A stretch of 64,000 nucleotides of DNA from contig JASJBG010000007.1 in the NCBI GenBank assembly GCA_030066625.1, positions 1 to 64,000 of the forward strand, given 5' to 3'. A program made the position numbers and the translations under genes. The notes under the pieces are model-generated. The model made no database searches. It saw nothing but the letters and a program-made list of their open reading frames with translations, and was not told the origin of the DNA. Source of the stretch: Woeseiaceae bacterium (GTDB lineage Bacteria > Pseudomonadota > Gammaproteobacteria > Steroidobacterales > Woeseiaceae). Positions 8,711 through 17,378 of the stretch are shown here, piece by piece; position 1 is the first letter of the stretch, and each line of letters begins with the position of its first letter.

Positions 8711-11578
8711 CTACGCTTCGAGGTACTGACGCCACAGCTCCCTGACGCGCCGCCGCTCCGGCAGGAACTCGGCTCCGTCCACGACATCCACCTCGTCCTC
8801 GAGCGCGATGTGGTGCTGGCGGACGCGGTAAGCGCGATAAATGTCCTGCAGCTCGCTCGCCGCCTCGGCACCGACAATACCGCTTGCCGCGAGCACGTCC
8901 AGCTGGCGGATATTGTCGGAGTACTCGATGACGGCCGGGTGCGCGTCCGCGTTCGCAAGGACTAGGTACTGCACGAGAAACTCGATGTCGCCGACGCCGC
9001 CTTCACCGTGCTTGAGGTCGAATTGACCCGCCGCGCCGCGATCGAGTTCGGCGCGCATCTTCGCCCGCATCGACAGGACGTCGTCGCGAAGCGACTCGCG
9101 GCGCACACGGCCCTTGAGGGTCTCGGTGCGGACGCGCTCGAACTCGGTGCCGATGGCGTCACTGCCGGCAACGGGGCGCGCCCGCAAGAGCGCCTGGTGT
9201 TCCCAGGTCCAGGCGTGTTCTTCCTGGTAGCGCTCGAAGGCCTCGACGCTCGTAACGAGCAGCCCCTTGCGGCCACTCGGGCGAAGCCGCGTGTCGATTT
9301 CGTAGAGCTGGCCGGTTCGGGTGCGCGTGCCGAGGATATGTACCAGCCTGCGGACGAGCCGCTGAAAGAACACCGCGTTGTCGAGCGGCCGGTCGCCGTC
9401 CGTGACCTGCTTGTCGCCCACCGAATCGTGCAGGAAGACGATGTCGAGGTCGGAGCCGTAGGACAGCTCGAGCCCGCCGAGCTTGCCGTAGCCGATGATG
9501 CCGAAGCCGGCCTTCAGGCGCTCCCCGTCGAGCACGTAGGTTGGCTCGCCGTGGCGGACCGCGAGATCGTCCCAGGCAAGGCGGAGCGTGATATCGAGAA
9601 CCGCCTCGGCAAGAAAGGTCAGGCTGTCGCTGACCTTCATGATCGGCAGTTCGCCGGCGAAGTCCGCGACGGCGATACGGAACATCGTCGCGCGCTGGAA
9701 CTGGGCGAGCTGCTCGGTCTGGCTCTCGATGTCGTCGTCAGCTGTTCGTCGATCGTCAAATTCGGCCAGGATGTCGGCCTTTGCCAGCGGCCCCGTGACC
9801 AGCCGCGGATCCAGAAGCTCGTCGAGCAGCACGGGAAAACGCGCGATCTCGGTGGCGATATAGTCGGAACGCTCGCAGAGGTGCAGCAGTCGCGACGCGG
9901 CCAACTGGTTCTCGTTCAGGAGCGCGATGTAGGCACTGCGGCGAAGAATCTGCTCGATGATCGACAGGGCGCGTTCGACGGCGACCGCGGCACCGGGCCG
10001 CGCCTCGACCAGCCGCAGCATCCTCGGAACGAAGGTCTGCAGCCGGGCCGTCGACGTCGCATCAGCCTTCTGCGCCGCCGGGAGGTGCTGGGAACCCGTC
10101 AGTGCGGTCGCGACGTCGGCGGCATCGGCCACGCCGCGCTTTGCGAGCAGGGCCTGCCACTCACTCGTGGCGGCACCGGCTTCCCACAGCGATTCGTAGT
10201 CGTCGTCGGCGCGACCCGCAGCCGGCTCGCCCCGGAAGGCGATGGCATCGAAGTGCTTCGTGACGACCGCCCTGTGCCGGTCGAGCTCCTCGAGCAGCGC
10301 GTCCCAGCCGGAGACCCCCATCGCGACGCAGAGGCGCGCACGATCGACATCGTCGGCGGGCAGCTCGTGCGTCTGCTTGTCACGAATTGCCTGGATGAAG
10401 TTCTCGATCCGGCGCAGGTATCGGTAGGCGTCGAGAAGCTCGAGCGCCCCATCCGCACCGACGCCGCGATCGTCGCCGAGGAGCGGCAGTGCGCGGAGCA
10501 GCGACGGCGTCTTCAGTTCCGACCTGTCTCCGCCTCGCACGAGCTGCAGCGATTGCACCAGGAACTCGATCTCGCGAATGCCGCCGGGCCCGAGCTTCAC
10601 GTCGTTGGCGCGGTCACGGCGCTCGACCTCCGCCGCGATCATCGAATGCATGTCGCGCAGCGATTCGAAGACGCCGTAGTCGAGGTATCGACGGTACACG
10701 AACGGACGAATCAGCTCACCGATCAGCTCCTGCTCTATCTCATTGCCAGGCCGCGGTCCGACCAGCCGTGCCTTGACGTAGGCATAGCGCTCCCAGTCGC
10801 GGCCGTGCTGCAGCAGGTAGGACTCGAGCGCCGCGAAACTGACGACCGGCGGACCGCTGTCCCCAAACGGCCGCAGGCGGGTGTCGGTGCGGAACACGAA
10901 GCCGTCGGCGGTCGCTTCGTCGAGCAGGCTGACCACCTGGCGTGAGAGTCGATCGAAGTACGGCTGCGCGGGCAGGACCTTGCGACCGTCGCTCTCGCCG
11001 TCGCGCGGGTAGGCGAATATCACATCGATGTCCGACGAGAAGTTGAGCTCGCCACCGCCGAGCTTGCCCATGCCGATAACCACGAGCGGCACGGGCTCCC
11101 CGTCGGCATCGCGCAGCCAGCCAAAGCGCTCGAGCATCTGCGCCTGCGCATAGTCTGCAGCCGCGCGCAGCAGCTCATCGGCGATGACGGACAGCGCCTT
11201 GATCGATGCATCGACGCTCGCACTACGCTCGGACTCTCGCGCCAGCACGCCGAGCAGCTCCAGGTTGCGGCGCTGCCTCAGCGCGGTCTTCACCTCCGCT
11301 ATAGGCGCGTCGCTGGTCGCCTGCGCATCCGCGAAGCGGGCCAGGGCGTCCGCATCGAACGGCTGGAACAGCCGCTCCGGGTCGTCGCTGACCCGCTGCC
11401 ATTCACGCAGCAGCGTCGTTGCAGCGAATTCGCTGATGGCGACGAGCCGCTTGATCCTGTCATCGGCGGCGGATACCGCCTCTTCCCCATGGCGCTCCGC
11501 CAGGCGCTCTTCCCAGCTGGCGACGACGGCCGTCAGGGCGGCCGGCAGCCCGGCGTCGTTGGCAATCGCGTCGATCAT
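8711..11578 (-). CDS. glnE: Bifunctional glutamine synthetase adenylyltransferase/adenylyl-removing enzyme
   Basis: Controls glutamine synthetase by adding or removing AMP in response to PII/glutamine. The ORF track gives 1001 aa, but family similarity starts at MIDAIANDAG, so I place the ATG at 11578 (955 aa; E. coli 946). Two nucleotidyltransferase domains are visible: the N-terminal de-adenylylation half with GMGKLGGGELNFSSDIDVIF, and the C-terminal adenylylation half with GYGKLGGLELSYGSDLDIVF. Both keep the paired Asp metal ligands. It is divergent from the flavodoxin gene with about 50 bp between starts. Confidence 0.97.
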   Translation of the reverse strand: MIDAIANDAGLPAALTAVVASWEERLAERHGEEAVSAADDRIKRLVAISEFAATTLLREWQRVSDDPERLFQPFDADALARFADAQATSDAPIAEVKTALRQRRNLELLGVLARESERSASVDASIKALSVIADELLRAAADYAQAQMLERFGWLRDADGEPVPLVVIGMGKLGGGELNFSSDIDVIFAYPRDGESDGRKVLPAQPYFDRLSRQVVSLLDEATADGFVFRTDTRLRPFGDSGPPVVSFAALESYLLQHGRDWERYAYVKARLVGPRPGNEIEQELIGELIRPFVYRRYLDYGVFESLRDMHSMIAAEVERRDRANDVKLGPGGIREIEFLVQSLQLVRGGDRSELKTPSLLRALPLLGDDRGVGADGALELLDAYRYLRRIENFIQAIRDKQTHELPADDVDRARLCVAMGVSGWDALLEELDRHRAVVTKHFDAIAFRGEPAAGRADDDYESLWEAGAATSEWQALLAKRGVADAADVATALTGSQHLPAAQKADATSTARLQTFVPRMLRLVEARPGAAVAVERALSIIEQILRRSAYIALLNENQLAASRLLHLCERSDYIATEIARFPVLLDELLDPRLVTGPLAKADILAEFDDRRTADDDIESQTEQLAQFQRATMFRIAVADFAGELPIMKVSDSLTFLAEAVLDITLRLAWDDLAVRHGEPTYVLDGERLKAGFGIIGYGKLGGLELSYGSDLDIVFLHDSVGDKQVTDGDRPLDNAVFFQRLVRRLVHILGTRTRTGQLYEIDTRLRPSGRKGLLVTSVEAFERYQEEHAWTWEHQALLRARPVAGSDAIGTEFERVRTETLKGRVRRESLRDDVLSMRAKMRAELDRGAAGQFDLKHGEGGVGDIEFLVQYLVLANADAHPAVIEYSDNIRQLDVLAASGIVGAEAASELQDIYRAYRVRQHHIALEDEVDVVDGAEFLPERRRVRELWRQYLEA

Positions 11579-11629
11579 CACTGGCAGTCTAGCGAAAAAT
11601 AAGCGGCTGTCGCGGTTACACTGGCAGCG

Positions 11630-12094
11630 ATGACCGCGAAGCTCCTCATCGTCTATCACTCGCAATCCGGCTCGACGGAACGCATGGCCGAAGCCGTCAT
11701 TGCCGGTGCGAAGCACCCGGACGTTACCGACGTCGAGGTTCGGGTACAGGAAGCGCTCGCGGCGTCGCCTGAGGACCTGCTCTGGTGCGACGGCTTTATC
11801 CTCGGCACGCCCGAGAACTTCGGCTACATGTCGGGGGCGATGAAGTACTTTCTCGACCGGGTCTTCTACCCGGTTGAAGGCAAGGTCGACGGCAAACCGT
11901 TCGCGATCTTCGTGCGTGCGGGCAACGACGGTACCGGCGCGATATCCAGTATCCGCCGCATTCTCGCAGGGCTGTCCGTGCGAGAAGTGCAGGAACCCGT
12001 GCTGATCGCCGGCGAGTTCGACGAGTCACGTTTGACGGATTGCGAGGAACTGGGCCTGACGATGGCGGCCGGCCTCGAGGCGGGCGTCTTCTAG
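11630..12094 (+). CDS. Flavodoxin-like / NAD(P)H-dependent FMN oxidoreductase family protein
   Basis: A 154-aa flavodoxin-fold protein that should bind FMN. The phosphate loop is YHSQSGSTERMA, and the second FMN-contact region is GTPENFGYMSGAMKYFLDR. The family moves electrons or reduces quinones and other small substrates; the partner here is unknown. Its TAG stop shares the palindrome CTAG with the stop of the convergent GGDEF-EAL gene (4-bp overlap). Confidence 0.8.
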   Translation: MTAKLLIVYHSQSGSTERMAEAVIAGAKHPDVTDVEVRVQEALAASPEDLLWCDGFILGTPENFGYMSGAMKYFLDRVFYPVEGKVDGKPFAIFVRAGNDGTGAISSIRRILAGLSVREVQEPVLIAGEFDESRLTDCEELGLTMAAGLEAGVF

Positions 12095-14304
12095 GCAGAC
12101 TCTTCGAGCGCTTCGAGGTGCGCGAGCACGTCGCTCAGCGGCTCCGGTTTGCCGACCTCATGGCCCTGTGCGAAGTCGACGCCGAGCTCCCGGACGAGCT
12201 TGCGGGTTTCCTCGCATTCGACGTACTCGGCGACGGTGTCCAGGCCCATGACGCGGGCGACCTGCGTGATCGCAACGACCATCGACTCGGAAATCTGGTT
12301 CCTCGTGATGTCCCGAATGAAACTGCCGTCGATCTTGAGCGTGTCGACCTTGAAGTTCTTGAGGTAGGCGAACGAGCTCAGCCCGGCGCCGAAGTCGTCC
12401 AGCGCGATCGTGCAGCCGCGCGCATGCAGCTCGTTGATAAAGAACTGCGCCTTCGCAAAGTTCGACACGGCCGCCGACTCCGTCACCTCGAAACCGATCG
12501 CCTCGATCGGCACGCCGGACTCGCTGACTTCTTCCTCGATGAACCCGAGTATGTCGTCGTCACCGAGCGACTGCCCGGACAGGTTTATCGAGAACAGTGC
12601 ATTGCGTGACCGAATCAGGTCGGCCACTTTTCCAAGCCGCGCCATCGTCGCGCTTGCAACCCAGCGATCGATCTGCGGCATGATCTGGTAGCGTTCCGCG
12701 GCCGAGAACAGCGCGCTCGACGGCAGCGTCGCGCCGTCGCGGTCCTTCATGCGCAGCAGGATCTCGTAGCGCGGCCGATCGACCTTGTCACCGATTGCGA
12801 GGATCGGCTGCGCGAGCAGCTCGAAGCCGTCCGAATCAATCGCGCGCTGGATATCGGCGATGAGCTCCATGTCGTCGTGACGCTGGATGATGCTCTCGTT
12901 CGTGAGATTGAATACCTCGATACGATCGCGACCGTGATCCTTGGCCGACTCGCAGGCCATCCTCGCCGACGTCAGCGCCTTGGCCTCGTCGCCGGATGCC
13001 CGTGAGAACGCCGCGATGCCGATGCTGATCGTGACCTGCAGCGACTTGTCGCCCTCGAGATAACGCAGCGCCTCGCCGCGCTTACGTATCGACTGGGCGA
13101 TTTCCATCGCGTCGCTGTCGCTTGCATGCGTCAGCAGCAGGCAGAAGTCATCGCCCGTCAGCCGCGAGGCAACCGCACTTTTCGGCAGGTCTGCATCGAG
13201 GAGGCGCGCAAAGCGCATGATCACTTCGTCACCTGCGCGGCGGCCGAATGTGTCGTTGACCAGCTGCAGGTTGTCGAGATCCAGGTAGATGATCTGGTGG
13301 GTGTCTTCCTTCGCGTCGAGGTTCTTCCACGACTCGTGCAGCTGGGCCTCGAACCCGGCCCGGTTCATGAGGCCCGTCATCGCATCGAAGGACTGCTCGA
13401 TGACGTATTCGGCCTTGCGCGCGATGTGCGCCATGAAGCGCCGGTGGCTGTTCGTAAACGGCCTGTTGTTGACCCGGCCGAGCTGTGCAAGCACACCCTG
13501 CACGTTGCCCGCCTGGTCCGCGATCGGGCAGACCAGCGTCTGGTAGCTCGCGTCCGTGCCGCCCTCGTCGGCCGGCATCTCGAATACGACGGGCGAACGC
13601 TTGCCCTCGACGCGAGGTATCAGCTGCTCGATCAGGTAGCGGTCGAGCACCTTGCGGTTGACGTTCTTCCAGCTCGTGTGCGTGGCGCTGACGCGAATCC
13701 GTTTCGCGGGGATCAGCAACACGCTGTAGGCAATGTTCAGAAAGCGCCCGCTCTGGCCGACGAGCTGTGCGAGCCCGGCATGACTGCGCGAAACGCCGTG
13801 GATCTTCTCGTCGACTTCGTAGAGCAGTGTCAGCTCTTTCTCGATCCGGTCGATTTCCGAGGCCTGCTCGCTGAGCTTCAGGTTGAGCGTCAGCGTCTCG
13901 GCGATGACGGCAATGGCCGGTGCGAGCACGCCGTACAGGGTGCTCGGGTTGAACCAGGATGACTTGCCAGCATTGCGCGAAAACACGATGACGAGCAGAC
14001 CGAGATCGGTACCGCTGTCGGCACGCACGGGCAGGACCAGCAGGGTCCGCCCCGACTTCAGCGTGCGGCGGACGAACTCCGCGTTCTCGCCGCTCTCGGC
14101 AAACACTTCCGCCGACAGTTCGGAAACGAACTCGTCGGTCTCATAATCGTCCGCTCCGTCACTCGACCAGAGGCAGTCACGGTTGAGGTCATAAAAGCAG
14201 AAGCACTGGGCTCTCGGCACCAGTGAGTGCAGCAGGTCCTTGGCTTTACCGATATTTCTTCTTGTTGTCAGGTTGTGCAGGTCTGCGGACACATCGGATC
14301 CCAC
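12091..14304 (-). CDS. GAF-like/GGDEF/EAL cyclic-di-GMP signalling protein
   Basis: The 737-aa product has an N-terminal sensor region with two stretches resembling GAF domains (roughly 20-130 and 160-310), then GGDEF (~320-470) and EAL (~490-730). The GGDEF signature is degenerate, RLTGDDF instead of RxGGDEF (about residue 380), which argues against strong cyclase activity. The EAL domain keeps most catalytic residues: YEILLRM, the Asn in INLSGQ, FEVTES, ALDDFGAG, LKIDGSF and AEYVE. It is therefore probably a phosphodiesterase, with the GGDEF part regulatory. There is no TM segment, so cytosolic. The start is GTG, inside a 12-bp palindrome. Confidence 0.88.
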   Translation of the reverse strand: MGSDVSADLHNLTTRRNIGKAKDLLHSLVPRAQCFCFYDLNRDCLWSSDGADDYETDEFVSELSAEVFAESGENAEFVRRTLKSGRTLLVLPVRADSGTDLGLLVIVFSRNAGKSSWFNPSTLYGVLAPAIAVIAETLTLNLKLSEQASEIDRIEKELTLLYEVDEKIHGVSRSHAGLAQLVGQSGRFLNIAYSVLLIPAKRIRVSATHTSWKNVNRKVLDRYLIEQLIPRVEGKRSPVVFEMPADEGGTDASYQTLVCPIADQAGNVQGVLAQLGRVNNRPFTNSHRRFMAHIARKAEYVIEQSFDAMTGLMNRAGFEAQLHESWKNLDAKEDTHQIIYLDLDNLQLVNDTFGRRAGDEVIMRFARLLDADLPKSAVASRLTGDDFCLLLTHASDSDAMEIAQSIRKRGEALRYLEGDKSLQVTISIGIAAFSRASGDEAKALTSARMACESAKDHGRDRIEVFNLTNESIIQRHDDMELIADIQRAIDSDGFELLAQPILAIGDKVDRPRYEILLRMKDRDGATLPSSALFSAAERYQIMPQIDRWVASATMARLGKVADLIRSRNALFSINLSGQSLGDDDILGFIEEEVSESGVPIEAIGFEVTESAAVSNFAKAQFFINELHARGCTIALDDFGAGLSSFAYLKNFKVDTLKIDGSFIRDITRNQISESMVVAITQVARVMGLDTVAEYVECEETRKLVRELGVDFAQGHEVGKPEPLSDVLAHLEALEESA

Positions 14305-14355
14305 GCTCGAGCGTCGATCTCACAGCTTGCCGCAAGCGGCGTCCTGACGCTGTGA
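14303..14355. promoter_or_regulatory. Palindrome and nested stem-loop between cysK and the GGDEF-EAL gene
   Basis: ACGCTCGAGCGT (14303-14314) is a perfect 12-bp palindrome overlapping the GTG start of the GGDEF-EAL gene. Next to it, TCACAGC (14320-14326) pairs with GCTGTGA (14349-14355) and encloses a second stem GCCGC/GCGGC (14329-14340). It lies in the 5' leader of the GGDEF-EAL gene and downstream of cysK, so it could act as a leader structure, operator or weak terminator. No T-tract follows on either strand. Confidence 0.4.
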
Positions 14356-14415
14356 TCAATGTCTCAGGCGTGACCGTAAATCAGTCACTTAGCGTGCACA
14401 GATGGTCCTGTAAGG

Positions 14416-15375
14416 TCAGATGGTCACCGTCGTGAGCCAGTCGTCGTCGGAGCCCTCGTTGACGCCTTCGAACAGCGGCGTCGACAGGTAGCGCTCGCCG
14501 GTATCCGGCAGCATGGCCAGGATCACGGCGCCGTCCTCCGCCTTGTCGGCAACGTCGAGCGCCGTGGCGAGGGTCGCGCCGGCCGAGATACCCGTAAAGA
14601 TGCCCTCCTTCGCCGCCAGTTCGCGCGACACTTCGATGGCGCGGTCGTCACTGACGGTCAGGAGCTCGTCGAAGATCTCGCGGTCGAGCACGTCCGGAAT
14701 GAAGTCCGGCGTCCAGCCCTGGATCTTGTGTGGGTTCCAGTCGGCCCCCGACAGCAGCGAGGCGTGCTCGGGCTCGGTTGCGACGATCTTCAAGTCCGGC
14801 CGCGCCGCCTTGAGCGTCTTGCCGGCGCCCGACATCGTGCCACCCGTGCCGTAGCCGGTCACCCAGTAGTCGAGGCGCCGCCCGGCGAAGTCCTTGAGAA
14901 TCTCCGGACCGGTCGTCGAAGCGTGATACTCGGGGTTGGCCGGGTTCTCGAACTGCCGGGCGAGGAACCAGCCGTGTTCCTTTGCGAGCTCTTCGGCCTT
15001 CCTGACCATGCCCGAACCGCGCTCGGCGGCCGGCGTCAGAATTACCTTGGCGCCGAGCCCGCGCATGATCTTGCGGCGTTCGATCGAAAACGTCTCGGCC
15101 ATCGTTGCGACGAACTGGTAGCCCTTCGCGGCGCAGACCATCGCCAGCGCAATGCCGGTGTTACCCGACGTGGCCTCGACGACGGTGTCACCCGGCTTCA
15201 GGAGGCCCTTCTTCTCCGCGTCGTTGATGATCGCGTAGGCGAGGCGGTCCTTGACCGACGCCAGCGGGTTGAACGACTCGACCTTGACGTACAGGTCGAC
15301 GTTGTCCGGCCCCATGCGGTTCAAGCGCACGACGGGCGTATTGCCGATGGTCTCGAGGATGTTGTCGTAGATCAT
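14416..15375 (-). CDS. cysK: Cysteine synthase A (O-acetylserine sulfhydrylase)
   Basis: Makes cysteine from O-acetylserine and sulfide using PLP. I chose the ATG at 15375 because AAAAGGA lies just upstream and MIYDNILETIGNTP is the canonical N-terminus, giving 319 aa (E. coli 323). The PLP lysine is K42 (in LASVKDRLA), the phosphate-contact loop is TSGNTG, and the PLP phosphate glycine loop is GTGGT. It is divergent from cysB across a 366-bp region, which fits control by CysB. The C-terminus is slightly acidic and extended. Confidence 0.95.
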   Translation of the reverse strand: MIYDNILETIGNTPVVRLNRMGPDNVDLYVKVESFNPLASVKDRLAYAIINDAEKKGLLKPGDTVVEATSGNTGIALAMVCAAKGYQFVATMAETFSIERRKIMRGLGAKVILTPAAERGSGMVRKAEELAKEHGWFLARQFENPANPEYHASTTGPEILKDFAGRRLDYWVTGYGTGGTMSGAGKTLKAARPDLKIVATEPEHASLLSGADWNPHKIQGWTPDFIPDVLDREIFDELLTVSDDRAIEVSRELAAKEGIFTGISAGATLATALDVADKAEDGAVILAMLPDTGERYLSTPLFEGVNEGSDDDWLTTVTI

Positions 15376-15741
15376 GTTGTTGTCCTTTTCTACCCGGCCC
15401 GGGTGCATTGGCTGCCGTCGCGCCCGCCCGAACCGTCAACGGGCCAGTGATTCTACCTAAGCCCGGGGCGCGGGAATGCCGGGAATCTGTCCTGACGCCC
15501 CGTCTGGGCGGCGGCGAGTGACTATAGCCAGCGTCCCGGACGGCCAAAAAGACGGAGTCTGCCTGGCCTTATTCCCTTGTGTTATATGTAGATCCGCGCA
15601 TTCGCGATTTATGCGCATAAATGTTCCGCAATCCATTGTTTCGCGTGAAATTAATACTAATGAGTTATTTGTCGCGTTTTCTGAAACGATCCCGCGCGGC
15701 CGTTGTCATATCTCATAAGCGCGCGGGGGCATGCTTTTCCA
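15376..15741. promoter_or_regulatory. cysK-cysB intergenic region with 16-bp palindrome
   Basis: This 366-bp gap holds no gene I can support. Bases ~15570-15720 are strongly AT-rich and contain ATTTATGCGCATAAAT (15607-15622), a perfect 16-bp palindrome. Closer to cysB, CCCGCGCG (15691-15698) can pair with CGCGCGGG (15720-15727). Divergent cysK and cysB promoters, CysB sites and autoregulation are expected here. CysB sites are usually poorly conserved, so the palindrome may belong to another regulator. Confidence 0.55.
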
Positions 15742-16749
15742 ATGAAACTACAACAACTCAAGTATCTGCTTGCGATTGTCGATAATGGGCTCAACATCAC
15801 GGCGGCTGCGGAACGCCTGTACACGTCGCAGCCCGGGGTGAGCAAACAGCTAAAGCTCCTGGAGGAGGAGCTGGGTCTGCAGCTGTTTACTCGCAAGGGC
15901 AAGAGCCTGGGCGGGATCACGGCGGCTGGCCGCCAGGTCATCGATCGTGCGCGGCTGATCATGCAGGAGGTCGAGAATATTCGCAGTCTCGCCTCGGACT
16001 ACTACCACGAGGAAGAGGGCACGCTGTCGATCGCGACCACGCACACGCAGGCTCGCTACGTGCTGCCCGAGGTCATTCGCGCATTCCGGCAGCGGTTTCC
16101 CAAGGTCAATCTCAACCTGCACCAGGGCACGTCGGAACAGATCGCCGACATGGTTGCGGCCAACGAGATCGACTTCGCGATAGCGACCGGCTCGCGTGAC
16201 CTGTTCACGGACCTGCTGCTCGTGCCGAGCTACCACTGGGATCGAAAGATCATCGTGCCGCTCGATCACGAGCTGACGCAGCTGGACGGCAAGGCCGACC
16301 TGCACGAACTCGCCAAGTATCCGCTCGTGACCTACGTGTTCAGCTTCGGCGGCCAATCATCGCTCAAGAAAGCGTTCGCGGACGAGGGGCTCGATCCCGA
16401 CGTCGTCTTCACGGCGCGCGATGCGGACGTGATCAAGACCTACGTTCGCATGGGCCTCGGCGTCGGCATCGTCGCGAGCATGGCGGAAGACTGCGAAGAC
16501 ACGGACCTGACGGCGATCGAGGCCGAGGGCCTGTTCCCTCGCTCGACCACCTGGATCGGTTTCCGCAAGGACGCAGTGCTGCGCCGTTACATGCTCGACT
16601 TCGTGCAGCTGTTTGCGCCGCACATCACGTCGGACCAGCTCGAGCGCACGCGGCATGCGCGCTCGCAGGACGATATCGACGGCATCTTCGACGACGCGCA
16701 GCTGCCCGTACGCGGCGGCTGCTCCGACGACATCACCGAAGCCGCGTAG
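15742..16749 (+). CDS. cysB: CysB-like LysR-family transcriptional regulator of sulfur assimilation
   Basis: LysR-type activator of cysteine biosynthesis genes that responds to N-acetylserine. The ORF track adds 13 residues, but MKLQQLKYLLAIVDNGLNIT is the standard CysB N-terminus, so the start is 15742 (335 aa; E. coli 324). The winged HTH (AAAERLYTSQPGVSKQLKLL) is followed by the substrate-binding-like effector domain with ATTHTQARYVLP. Divergent from cysK, a likely target. It stops directly against the convergent SH3-protein gene. Confidence 0.93.
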   Translation: MKLQQLKYLLAIVDNGLNITAAAERLYTSQPGVSKQLKLLEEELGLQLFTRKGKSLGGITAAGRQVIDRARLIMQEVENIRSLASDYYHEEEGTLSIATTHTQARYVLPEVIRAFRQRFPKVNLNLHQGTSEQIADMVAANEIDFAIATGSRDLFTDLLLVPSYHWDRKIIVPLDHELTQLDGKADLHELAKYPLVTYVFSFGGQSSLKKAFADEGLDPDVVFTARDADVIKTYVRMGLGVGIVASMAEDCEDTDLTAIEAEGLFPRSTTWIGFRKDAVLRRYMLDFVQLFAPHITSDQLERTRHARSQDDIDGIFDDAQLPVRGGCSDDITEAA

Positions 16750-17340
16750 CTAAACGACGCGAATGCCGCCGTGCCGTTTGCGGTTCTGGCGGTCCACCCA
16801 CCACAAGCCGAGCAGGAAGCCAGCCACCAGGCAGACCACGGTCGCGCCGCCAACCCAGGTGTACGGCAGGCTGTGGCTGTAGTTGGCCTGGCGCGCCATC
16901 ATGCGCGCGTTTTCCGCCTCCAGCTCTGCAATTCGCGCGGTCGCGGTGTCCACGTCGACCCGGAGATTGGCGGCGTTGCCCCTCAGTTCCTCGATCAGCG
17001 CGGCGGGCTCGGCGAACGACTCGCGCATGTCCTCGATTTCGGCCTCGAGGCGCGCCTGCTCGGCCAGCGATTCGTTGACGATGAGTTTTGCCGGCGGCTC
17101 GAAGACCACGTAGTTGAGCTTGACGTAGCCCGTCACGCCGTCCGGCATCTGGACCTGCGCGTAGTAACGCGTTCGGGACAGGATTTCGAAGGAATCGCCG
17201 CTTTCGAGGTAGCGGAACGGCGTATCGCTCGTATCCTCGGCGTTGTGCAGGCCGAGCCTCAGGCGGTCGGTTACGTAGCCGGTCTCGGCGAGCGCGCTCG
17301 TCGACAGCAGTAAAACCAGGATTGCAATTGTGCTGCGCAT
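16750..17340 (-). CDS. TIGR04211-type SH3 domain membrane protein (YgiM-like)
   Basis: A 196-aa protein with a signal peptide (IAILVLLLSTSALAE), a bacterial SH3 domain (about 22-85, YVTDRLRLGLHN start), a coiled-coil stretch rich in Glu/Ala/Leu (95-150) and one C-terminal TM helix (VVCLVAGFLLGLWWV) with a basic tail. This order matches the YgiM family. It should sit in the inner membrane with the SH3 domain in the periplasm. It follows dacB by 38 bp, in line with a peptidoglycan or envelope role, which is otherwise unproven. Confidence 0.85.
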   Translation of the reverse strand: MRSTIAILVLLLSTSALAETGYVTDRLRLGLHNAEDTSDTPFRYLESGDSFEILSRTRYYAQVQMPDGVTGYVKLNYVVFEPPAKLIVNESLAEQARLEAEIEDMRESFAEPAALIEELRGNAANLRVDVDTATARIAELEAENARMMARQANYSHSLPYTWVGGATVVCLVAGFLLGLWWVDRQNRKRHGGIRVV

Positions 17341-17378
17341 GGTGAACTCCCAAATTCGGTGGCGAGTGTACTACAGCG

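Noticed and set aside
9008-10945. 645-aa plus-strand ORF opposite glnE
   Set aside because: It is antisense to the well-supported glnE and its composition follows the reverse of glnE codons; no motif of its own.
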